From: Rhynochetos jubatus
Lineage: Eukaryota; Chordata; Aves; Eurypygiformes; Rhynochetidae
Direction: 5' to 3'
DNA: 64,000 nt
NCBI GenBank assembly: GCA_027574665.1
Contig: CM050676.1
Coordinates: 1,230,157 to 1,294,156 of the forward strand
The first letter of the stretch is position 1. The number at the start of each line of letters is the position of its first letter. Shown piece by piece: positions 33,626 through 44,300 of the stretch. The position numbers and the translations under genes were made by a program. The notes beneath the pieces were generated by a model. It was not told where the DNA came from and searched no databases. It saw only the letters and a list, made by a program, of their open reading frames with translations.

Positions 33626-36344
33626 GGGAGACCAGCTGCACCAGTTATTCTCACTTGGCAGGAACCGTGCTGGAAAGCTGCTCCAGCTCCAGGAGGAGCT
33701 TGTGCTTCCAAGGGGAAGGAGCCCGTGCGCAGAGCTGCCCATGGACCCCCAGCTGGCATGGCCGGGCCCAGACAGCCAGCGTGGGGGCTTCACCCCCAGC
33801 GACCCCTTTATTTAGGAACGCAGGGCCCGGAGGGCAACACATTTTAGGAACCGACTTGCCCGAGTCAGCGGGAGCTGGCAGCGGAGCTGGGAGCTGCACC
33901 CCATGTTGCCGGGATCCCCCGGCCCCCCAGGCAGGAGCGTGGGGGGCTGGAGGGGGAAGCCAGGTCCCTGTTTAAGCGTCGCTGCCCATCGTTCCGTGCT
34001 CCGCCACTGGAATCGCGATGAGCCAGAGGTGCCAGGATTTGGCAGGGGGGGAGCACCCGTGCATCGCCACGGCTGCGTGCGGCAACGCCGGAGCGGCCGG
34101 GTGTATCCGGACGCTGCAGATCCCGTGGCAGCGAACCGGCAGAATTTACCGGGAGCCCTCAGTGCTTCCTGCAGGACCCACGGGCGCGGGGCCAGCCCCA
34201 GCGATGGGCTTCTCCGCCTAACCGACCACCAGCCACGACGGCAACCGGAGCCTGCGGCGTGGCTCGGTGCCCACACACCCGGCCGGTGCCATGGGGCAAG
34301 TCTGGCCGTACGGCACGTCGGCTCGGCATGAGACCGTGCAGCCGGGGCGCGTGCACGCCCACGAATGCGCCCGTGCCAGAGCCCGCGGCCGCCCCCGCCA
34401 GCGCCTGGCACGATGGCACTGGCTGAATTAAGTAACGTCTCGGGACGTGAGCTCATCGCCAACACCCACGGCGCGGGCGATGCGAGTGGCAGCACCGGGC
34501 GCTGCGGGAGCGGGCCCTGGCTAACCGGCCGCCGCGTCCATGCGGGCTGCCAGGAGCGCTCCTGGCCCTAGGGCTGGCGGGACCCACGGCATGGGGCAAC
34601 AGCAGCCTCGAGGGCTCCCACGTGGCACCCACCGGGTTGCAAAGCCCATGTTGGTGTTGGGGGGAGCACGCTGCTCCCAGACACCCACAGATTTTGTGGC
34701 AGAGGCCAATGCACCCATGGGATCCCCGAGCAGGGATTGCAGAGGGACACGTGTCCCGCTCCGCAGCGTAACCCAGGTGGGATAGCGACTCGGAGCAGCC
34801 GCAGGAGCCTCCCAGCCCGCCCCGTCCTCTCGGACAACGACAGGTCTGGGATGTTTTCCTCAACCCAGAACGCTCCCTCTCTCCCTTCCGCTCTCCACAG
34901 CGGGACGGCCGCCTCACCGACCCGGCTGCTTGGGGAGCCGGCTGTCTAAGGATGAATCGCTGCTGATGCGGGAGTGTCACCTCTTCGTCAGCCCTCTCGG
35001 AAGAGGGTGCAGTTTGGCTCCTTTCAGCAGCACCGTGGGAAAATCCTCCCTGCCGCTGGTTTCCCAGCCTGACTCAAATTTGCTCCTGACCAGACCCGGC
35101 TGCCTTGGGCAGGGGGACAACCACGTCCCGATTCCCGGTTCCTGGGGTGTGCAGCCCCTGCTGGAGCAGCGGCAGAGAGGGCGTGCATCCACACCAGGCA
35201 CCCCCAGGGTGCGGATCAGCCTCCCCTGCGGGGAAGGAACACGGCTGGGGCCGAAGGCAGGGCACGGGGCTGCCCGGAGCAGCAGGAACCTCAACCCCCA
35301 GTGGGGTCTCTCGTGTGGGACCCCCTCTCTGTGCTCGGCATCAGGGATGCGGGGGGTTGAGGGGTGGGCAGGGGACTCTGTGCGGGGCACGGAATGAGCG
35401 ATGGAGGAGCCGCAGCCCTAACAAGGAGCTTTCTACCTGCCTGGGCTCCCTGAGCCCAGGGACAAGGTGGTCCCACAACGGGTGGTCCTTGCCCTGAGCC
35501 GCCTCTCCCCGCACAAGCGCATCCCAATTATCCGAGCAGCTCGGGGCAGGGGGTGCTCTGCACGCTGGAGGTTTTGGGGTGGCAGGTCACGGGACACCCC
35601 GCCCGCCCTTATCTCCACGTGCATTAACATCCGTTGCCGTTTGCATCCCGACGAGTGTTGCCACGTTCGGTTTCCGCAGTTCCTGCGTCAGGGAATTCCA
35701 GAGGGACAAAGTCAGTGGAGCTGGATCCTTCCCTCCCTATCCCACAGGCACCTGGCACCCATTTGATCAAGCGGCAACTTGTCCTGCGAGCGGGAAACAG
35801 GGCAAAGCGAAACGCACCCACGGCCTCGGCGTGGAAGGGAACGTCCCCCCGGGGGGTGAAATGCCCCGTCCAGGGCCGCGGGCTCCGCTCTGCGGGCAGC
35901 CGGGCTCCGTCTGCTCCGGGGCTGGGCTGGGCTGTCTAGACCCACCCCTTGAGTACAGGAGTTGCAGGAGCCGGTAGTAGTTTCCTCATCGGTTGTAAAT
36001 AGTTGGTAACACCTTATCGACAACCAGGATCGGCGAGGGAACAGCCGTGGATTTGTCCCGCCGCTGCAGCTTCCACACGATGACCAAACCCTCCCAGAAA
36101 TCCCCGTTAGGCGGCCGCTTCCTGCAGGGTCTCGCCCCTGTCCCCCTGCCCTGTCCCCCGTGCCCCCAGAGCATCCCCGGCTTTGCTTGCCAGGACTCGG
36201 GACCTGCTTCCCAAGATTCCGGAGCTGCTTTCCCCAGCCGCCTCCCAGCCTGCTCCATCGCCCTGGGAAGCTGGAGCAGCAAACCCGGGCTGCAGATGCC
36301 ACCTGCTGGAAGCGGCTCTGGGGTCACAGGCCAGGGGGTGACCC

Positions 36345-36770
36345 TCAAACCCCAAAACCCCACAGCCCCAAACCCCACAGCCCCAAACCCCACAGCTCCA
36401 GCACCCTCAAACCCCAAAACCCCACAGCCCCAAACCCCACAGCCCCAAAACCCCACAGCTCCAGCACCCTCAAACCCCAAAACCCCACAGCCCCAAACCC
36501 CACAGCCCCAAAACCCCACAGCTCCAGCACCCTCAAACCCCCAAACCCCACAGCCCCAAACCCCACAGCCCCAAACCCCCACAGCTCCAGCTCCCTCAAA
36601 CCCCAAAACCCCACAGCTCCAAACCCCACAGCCCCAAACCCCCACAGCTCCAGCTCCCTCAAACCCCAAAACCCCACAGCTCCAAACCCCACAGCCCCAA
36701 ACCCCACAGCCCCAAAACCCCACAGCTCCAGCACCCTCAAACCCCAAAACCTCACAGCCCCACCACCCTC
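36345..36770. repeat. 63-bp C-rich satellite, block A
   Basis: Tandem copies of a 63-base unit made of CCCCAAACCCCACAG modules plus GCTCCAGCACCCTCAAACC. The GCTCCAG landmark recurs at 36395, 36458, 36521, 36584, 36647 and 36725; the last interval is 78, from one extra 15-base module. The opposite strand reads GGGGTTTTGGGGTTTG, which has strong G-quadruplex potential. The 21-codon unit explains the long Pro/Thr/Lys-rich open frames. Confidence 0.9.
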
Positions 36771-37900
36771 AAACCCCAAAAACTGCCCCAAAACCCTGCA
36801 CCCCCACCACCCTCAGATCCCAACCCCCCCCACCAACCCCACAGTCCCACTACCCTCAAACCCCCAAACCCCACTGTTCCACCATCCTCAAACCCCACCC
36901 AGAACCCCTCAAAACCCTGCAGACCCACCACCCTCAAACCCCACCCCCCAAAACCTTGCACCCCACCACCCTTAGACCCCAAAATCCCACAGCTCCAACA
37001 CCCTCAACCCCCCCAAAACCTTGCACCCCACCACCCTTAGACTCCCAAACCCCACCCAGAACCCCTCAAAACCCTGCAGACCCACCACCCTCAAACCCCA
37101 CCCCCCAAAACCTTGCACCCCACCACCCTTAGACTCCCAAACACCCCCAGAACCCCCCCAAAACCCTGCAGCCCCACCCCCTCAATCCCCACCCCCTCAA
37201 ACCTCAAAACCCTGCACCCCACCACCCTTAGACCCCCAACCCCCCCCAGGACCCCCCAAAACCCTGCAGCCCCACCCCCTCAATCCCCACCACTCTCAAA
37301 CCCCAAAACCCTGCACCCCACCACCCTTAGACCCCAAAACCCCCCCACAACCCCCCAAAACCCTGCAGCCCCACCCCCCTCGATCTCCACCCCCTCAAAC
37401 CCCAAAACCCCTCAAAACCCTGCACCCCACCACCCTTAGACCCCCAAACACCCCCAGAACCCCCCCAAAACCCTGCAGCCCCACCCCCTCAATCCCCACG
37501 CCCCTCAAACCCCAAAACACCCCCAAAACCCTGCACCCCACCACCCTTAGACCCCCAAACCCCCCCAGAACCCCCCAAAACCCTGCAGCCCCACCCCTCT
37601 CAATCCCCACCCCCCTCAAACCCCAAAACCCCACAGTTTCATCACCCTCAATCCCCAAATCCCCCCCAAAACCCTGCATCCCACCACCCCTAGACCCCAG
37701 AACCCCCCAAAACCCTGCAGCCCCACCCCCTCAACCCCACTCCCCTCAAACCCCAAAACCCCCCAAACCCCTGCACCCCACCACCCTTAGATTCCAAAAC
37801 TCCCCCAGAAACCCCCAAAACCCTGCAGCCCCACCCCCCTCCACCCCCAAACCCCAAAACTTCACTGCCCTAAGCCCCCCCCCCCGACCCCCAACCCCCT
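36771..37900. repeat. ~100-bp C-rich satellite, block B
   Basis: A degenerate array related to block A, with units of roughly 97-111 bases (one 143). Units contain AAAACCCTGCACCCCACCACC, CTTAGACCCC and CCCTGCAGCCCCACCCCCTC. Landmark CTGCACC positions include 37212, 37311, 37420, 37531 and 37771. The block ends about 400 bases before the RNF126 start codon. Confidence 0.85.
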
Positions 37901-37979
37901 CCTCCGCCGGGGGGTCAGTCTCTCCCCTTCCCATTTTTTCCAAAGAACAGACCCAATTCACCTTTTAAACTTTAAACAC

Positions 37980-37985
37980 TTTATT
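37980..37985 (-). terminator. Minus-strand AATAAA near the RNF126 promoter
   Basis: The minus strand reads TTTTTAATAAAGTG in an abrupt AT-rich patch (37955-38015). It would end any transcript running antisense out of the RNF126 CpG island. No supported gene uses it. Confidence 0.2.
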
Positions 37986-38039
37986 AAAAACCCGAAAAAC
38001 GTCATTAAAAAAACCAAGGGGGGCGGGGGGGGGTCCACG

Positions 38040-38313
38040 CACTCTCCCCCTGCCCCGCAAACTGCCCACCGCCCCGCCCGCCCTCCTTATATAACCTAAG
38101 CCCCGCCCCAGCCACGCTCCGCCCACGCTCACGCGGTATTTCTGCCCCGCCCCTTCCCCGCGTTACCTTTCCCCGCCCCCCCCCCCCCCCCGCCCTTTCT
38201 TGTCCCCGCTCGGCCGCCGTCGCCGGTCGCTGTCGTGGGCCGCCGTTGCCGCGCGTCGCTGGGCGGAGCGGGGAAAGGGGGTGGGTGGGGGGTGGGGGGG
38301 GGAAAGATGGCGG
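38040..38313 (+). promoter_or_regulatory. RNF126: RNF126 promoter region: TATATAA and YY1-type motif
   Basis: CpG-rich with many GC boxes. TTATATAA (38087-38094, nearly palindromic) could serve as a TATA box in either direction. AAAGATGGCGGAGG at 38303-38316 overlaps the start codon and matches the YY1 site (AAGATGGCGG), which in housekeeping genes usually sits just downstream of the transcription start. That would place the start close to the ATG. Motif evidence only. Confidence 0.45.
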
Positions 38314-41300
38314 AGGCTTCCCCGCAGCCGGGACGGTTCTTCTGCCACTGCTGCTCGGCCGAGATCGCCCCGCGCCTGCCGGTGAGCGTGGGGGGGAGTC
38401 CGGGCGCGGGGGAGTGGGGCAGGGCCCGGGGGGGTGGCGGGGGGGTACCGGTGGGTCGGGCACGTGGGGGTGAGGCCTGGGGGAGGGGGTGGGGCCGGGC
38501 CTTCACGGCGGAGGGGGTATGAGGGGGGTGGGGGGCGGGGGGGGGCGTTCGGAGGGGCCGGGCCATGGGGGTGAGCGGTTCCGCGTGTGGCTGCGGGACG
38601 GGGGCGTTAGGAGGGGCTGGGGGGGGGTCCCGAGCGAGGAGATGGGGGTGCTGGGGCGGGGGGGGGGGGAACCGGACCCGCCCGGGCGAGGAGAAGCAGC
38701 CGGTGGAGCCGGCGGCGGGGGGGGGGGGGGGCTCCTCGGCCTGTTGCGGGGGGCGGGCGGGGGAGGGCGCGGCGCTCCGCGTGCTCCAGCCGGGCCGCAA
38801 GGAGAGGGGGGCCCCGGGCATCCCGGCCCGGGGTGGGGGTGGCCGCTCCGGCGGGGTCGGCGGCCCCGGGCATCCCGGCCCGGGGCGGGGGGGGGGGGAG
38901 CCGCTCCGGCGGGGTCGAGCGGCCCCGGGCATCCCGGCCAGGGGGGGGGGCGGGGGGGGCCGCTCCGGCGGGGTCGGCGGCCCCGGGCATCCCGGCCTTT
39001 CCCCCCACCCCCGGTGTCCGGCTGCGACCTCCCGCCGCTCTGGTGCCTTCCCGCAGGCTTCGTCTGGAGCCAAGCGAAGCTCCGGGGGGGGTTGGTTTTT
39101 TTTTTAATGTCTTTCCAGTAGGACTTAAACAAGAAACGCTCCGCAGGTGATAGGATCCGGGCCGCCGGCGAGCGCCCGCGGGATGCTCGCGAGGCGCCGG
39201 AGCAGATGAGCTCCCGTCGCCCGGAAAAGCCCTGCTTCCCGGGAGTCCCGTTTTCCTGGTGCGGGTAGAGAAAGGAGCGTCGGCTCTCGGGAAGGAACCG
39301 CCTGAAACATCGCGGTGGGTCACGGTTACGTTCTTCCGTGATCCTGCCCTGGTGTGTTTCTCCCGAGAGCCCTCACGGCGCCCCGTTCGGAGTAAGGCGT
39401 CGCTCTTCGTTAACGCTGACTGAAACTTAAAAGCCACCCGGTCACCAGCGTGGGGCTGGCCCCCGCCACGATTAGGCCTCGCCGTCGGTTTGGTTGGTCC
39501 TTTCGCCCTCTCCGTCGGCCTTACTGGTTAGGCGAGGGTTGGCCGGGCTGCTGAGCCCCGCAGCTCGTGTGTGAGCGTGAGGACGCGGCTCGTGTTGATG
39601 CCCCAGACGGGCTGGAGGTTGTGTCCTACGAGCCCAGGTTGTTCAAAGGCCCCGTGTTGGGCTTGGGCCAGCAGCGTGCATCTGGCCGCGGTACTGTGTC
39701 CGGTTCTGGGCTCCTCAGCTCCAGAGGGACAAGGAGCTGCTGGAGAGGGCCCAGCGCGGGGCCACTGCAATGGGGAAGGGCCTGGAGCCCCTTCCGTGGG
39801 AGGGAAGGCTGGGAGAGCTGGGGCTGTTCAGCTGGAGAAGAGGGGGCTGAGGGGATCTGATCAATGCTGATCAATAGCTAAAGGGGGGTGTCAGGGGGAG
39901 GGGGCCAGGCTCTGCTCAGGGGTGCCCAGTGACAGGACGAGGGGCCATGGCCATCGACTGGCCAACAGAAGGTTCAGCCTGACCGTGAGGAAACCCTTCT
40001 GCCCTGGGAGGGTGACAGAGCCCTGGGACAGGGCCCAGAGAGGGGGGAGTCTCCTTCCCTGGAGACTTTCCAAAGCGCCGGGACTGGTTCCTGTGGGATC
40101 TGCTCTGGGTGATCCTGCCCTGGCAGGGGGTTGGACTGGGTGAGCTCTAGAGGGCCCTGCCAACCCCTAACTCTGTGAATCTGCCCGCTTCCATCAATTT
40201 GGGCCTCGTTAGTGAACTTGGTTTGGGGTCCAAGTTCACTCGGTTGCACCAACCGGTTGCGGACGCGGCTCCCGGAGACAGGGCAGCGCGTGCTGCGCCG
40301 GGAACCGCTCCAGCAGCCCGAGGAACGGCCAAACCGGGGCGTTTGTGCCGCTCCAGCTGCGGAGGAATGTGCTGAGCCCCGCGTTCAGAGCCGCCCGTAA
40401 AGCTGCGCACGCGACGGCCTCCCTGACGCAGGAGGGGTCGAGAGGAGCGACTCGCTCCCCGCTCCGGCGTGGCTGCCGCAGCACCCTGACCCCGTGGCAC
40501 GCCGGTGGGGGTCTCGGGGGTGGGGTGGGGGGGGGCTATTTCAGAGGCGGTGGCGGTTGATCTGACTTTGCGCTCGCCGCAGGAGCTCCCGTGGGCCTGG
40601 GAACCAACCGCGGGAAGTGTTTGCGCGGGGCAGAAATGTTCCGGAGATCGGACGCCGAGTAAACTGCGCGGACCCGGTTGTTTCCCAATCGAGGATCCGG
40701 AGCATCCTACGCCTGAGAGGGAGCAGCAGCTCCCAGCTCCGTTTGTAGGTCTTGCTGTTTGCTGCTTCCTTATCTCGCCGGGCAGGCGCGGCCTTGCGTG
40801 GGTCGCTGCCGCGCGCCGGGGCCTTGTGGGGTGGTTCTGTGGTGGTTGGAGGAGCAATCCCAGATGTTTCATCGGAGCAGAACCTCTGGCTGGCATCTCC
40901 TCGGCTGGGGAGCCCGTTGACTTTGTTTAAGGGCCGGCGCCAATGCCACCGGAGCGAAGGGAAGTAGCATTATTTATAGAAGCTCTTGGATTTCTGCCGT
41001 GCCGAGCCCGGCTGTGCCAGCGCGGGGTGTTGAGCGGTTGTTTGCCTGCGGTGGTTGTTCCGCCTCGGCCGTGGTTGGGGTACGGGGTCGGTTACTTCCT
41101 CTTCTGACTCGCCTGCTGCCGAAAAGTGGAGTAACCTTTCAGGATCTGACGCTCTCCGGGCTGCCGCTCGCCGCGACGGGCGGAAACTCCTCACTAACGC
41201 CGGGAATTGGGAGGGAAAGTGGCTGTCGCGGACCCCTGAGGAATCCCCCTTCCGCGCACACAGGCTGCTTGTTCCGGCACATTCGGCCTCTGTGTAAAGG

Positions 41301-44300
41301 CTGCGCTGGGGGTGGGGGGCGGGAGGTGTCGGTGACGCGCGTCGAGCGTGGGAACCCCGGCACCGTGCGCTGCAGAATGAGCCTCTTGTGTCCCCTCGTC
41401 CTCCGTGTGCCGGGAACCCCGGACAGCTTCCCACTAAGCCCTCCCCGCTGGGATTCGCCCTGCTGCCGTTCCCTCCTTCCTTTCCTTTCGGCCAGTTCGG
41501 CCCCTCGAGGGGGTGGGGGACGGCCTCCGAAACGCGCGGCTACGTGGAAGGTAACGCGCGAGTGCTGGTTGTCGGGGAAAGGCCGGCCGTTTTGCTTTCA
41601 CTTCGCCCACAAACTACCCCAGATGTTCTCTAATGCCTTGTCTACACGGGGATTAATTAGCGTTATCCGGCTCTTCCCTAAAGCCAGGTGCCGAGCAGGC
41701 TCAGGCTCGGCGATTTATCCGCGAGCGGAGACCAACGGCCGTGGGTTGGGGTCGTTTTGGCTCCGTGATCCCGGGGAGGTTGTGGGACGACGGCCTGCAG
41801 GACGCTTCCTCCGCGCCGAAGACTCTCTGTGCAGCCTTTCCATTCCACCCTCGTTTCTCATCCGGTGTTTCTCTCCCGCAGGACTATATTTGCCCGCGGT
41901 GTGAATCTGGTTTCATCGAGGAACTCCCTGAGGAGCCGCCGAGGTAACGTGCTGCCCCCAGGCAGAGCCGGGGTGGGCTCGGCCTGCTTTGCTCTTTCCT
42001 TTCCCTGGTTAGGAGACGGCGTTGGGTACCCACTGCCCCGTTTTGAACCCCCAACGGGGCTCGTATTCCCTCGTTATGGGCAGAGAGCGCTTAATTGGGG
42101 TCTGCGGGTAAACCAGCCGTGGAATGCGGCGCGTGGGCCGTTGCTGGGGGAGGACTGGGTGGATTTAAACCGAGCAGAGGTGGTGGAGGGGCTTTCCCCG
42201 TGGCGTGCGGTGGCTCCGAACTGCTTTGAGCCATCGGGGCAGAGGAAACCCTCTGAGAGAGGGCTCCACGGAGCGCGGCCATACGCCTCCGGGGGGTCAT
42301 CTCGTACCTTGGAGCGCGAGCGGCGGAACGTTTTGGCTGAGACTTTGGACTCTGCGCCGAGCGCTGCGTTCACGTGCTTTCCCGCTGACTCGGGAGCGGG
42401 GCCGCGCTCCGGCAGCGCCGGAACGGGCAAGGGGAGGGGGAAATGACCTCAGCTGCTGGAGACGCGCTTGCCAGGCCAGGGCTGACCTCGGGTCCGGCAG
42501 CGTACGGGCAGGGCGCTGAGCTGCCGGGGCTGCGCCGACGGCGCAGTGCTGCCCGCCGAGAACGCCCCCAACGGAGGGTTCCGCGCCGAGGAGGTGACGC
42601 TGGCGGCGGTGCCGCCCGCCGAGAAGCCCCCCGACGGAGGGTTCCGCGCCGAGGAGGTGACGCTGGCGGCGGTGCCGCCCCCCGACGGAGGGTTCCGCGC
42701 CGAGGAGGTGACGCTGGCGGCGGTGCCGCCCGCCGAGAAGCCCCCCGACGGAGGGTTCCGCGCCGAGGAGGTGACGCTGGCGGCGGTGCTGCCCGCCGAG
42801 AAGCCCCCCAACGGAGGGTTCCGCGCCGAGGAGGTGACGCTGGCGGCGGTGCTGCCCGCCGAGAAGCCCCCCGACGGAGGGTTCTGTGCCGAGGAGGTGA
42901 CGCTGACACCGACTGCGCCAGCCTTTGAGGCTGAAAATCAATCCCGGCGGTGTCGGTGGCGTGCTGTGACCTTGGCAGGGTCCCTAACTGCTGAACCTTA
43001 GGTTTGTGCCGCCGTGGGCGTGCCGAAGCATGGACCGAGTGGTGGCTGCTCCCGCAGCTCTTCCAAAGTTTGTTTTCCAACAGCATTAGGAGTTTTTTTC
43101 CTGATAATCTCTCCTGTTTGGTCACGTGCCTCTGCAGCAGAGAAGTTCCTTTCACTCAAGATTAGACTTAAGCACGTTTGGGTCGTAGTGACCAGAGTTT
43201 GTACCTTAAGTGTTCCCTTCCTGGGCCTCCGGAGGGTTAACGGACTTGTCTGAGGTGGGTTGTCAGGGAATTCTTGCTCGGCACCGTGGGTTCGGTCACT
43301 CCGGCTTCCTGAAATCGCAGCGTGAAAGGGTGGGGAGAGGTGGCGCAGCGGCAGCTGAGGGCGGCCCGCCTCGCGTTCGGGGCCAACACGAGGCAAGCGG
43401 AGCTCTGGCTCCACACAAAACCGCGTCGGTCGTCTTCTGGGTGCTGCTAGGGTGCCGCTTTTCCTCACCGACTCGCGTCCCTCGCTCCCCTCTGCTGGGG
43501 AAGCCTTCCCGTAGCGCCTTCCCGAGGCTTAGCGGTGCTCTTTGCTCTCGGCAGGAACGCTGACAATGAGACCAGCTCCGCGACGTCAGCCGGCGATCAG
43601 AGCAGGCACCCTTTCGAGGTGAGTCCTCTCCGCCTCGCCGCTGGAGTGGTTTTTCCCTTAGTACCTCGTTTCAATGCTCCCTGGATGATGGCAAAAATCT
43701 GGGAGGAGAGCTATTAATACTGTCCACGCGCGTGGACGAACCAGGGAGGGCGTTATTTCTGAGCTTCGTACGTGGGGTCAGCCCGTGTCCGCTCCTTGCC
43801 AGGCTGCTCGGAGAGCACGCGATGCCCGGCGTCGCCGGGACGTGAGCTCCCACGGCTCGGTCGGAAGGCTGGTGAAATTCCAGGTGTCAGCTGCGTCTCC
43901 CTGCTACAGCCTGCTCTCCCAATTCTCTCCCTCCCAGAACGTGGATCAGCACTTAGTCACCCTGCCGCAGGCCTATGGCCAGTTTGCCTTCGGGATCTTT
44001 GATGACAGCTTTGAGTTTCCGTTCGGGTCCAACGTGCAGTCGGAAGACAACAGGGACTCGGAGAATCGGAGGGAGCGAGAGCATCAATCCCGGCATCGAT
44101 ACGGTGCGAGGCAGCCCCGAGCCCGGCTCGCCACACGCCGTGCCGCTGGCAGGCACGAGGGAGTGCCCACGCTGGAAGGGTGAGGGCTGCTGGCTTCGGG
44201 GGGAGCCCCGCTGGTTTTTGTGGGTGACGGGCAGCCAAAACTCAGCCTGTACCTGTTTCTCACCGTTTTGGGCCCGGCTGTCCCACGGGACTTGTCTGCA

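Larger units (their letters stand above)
26801..36340. other. Intergenic, FSTL3 to RNF126 (head to head)
   Basis: About 9.5 kb without a recognisable gene. Frames of up to 358 codons occur, but none shows a known domain, plausible splice structure or start context. Islands of lower GC at about 29395-29490, 32900-33060 and 33420-33625, and a SINE-like element near 30300, are listed separately. A perfect AP-1 motif (TGAGTCA) lies near 32182. Confidence 0.6.

Noticed and set aside
38005-38463. 152-codon minus-strand frame over the RNF126 promoter and exon 1
   Set aside because: Arg/Pro/Gly-rich and antisense to a CpG island; kept only as part of a transcription hypothesis, not as a gene.
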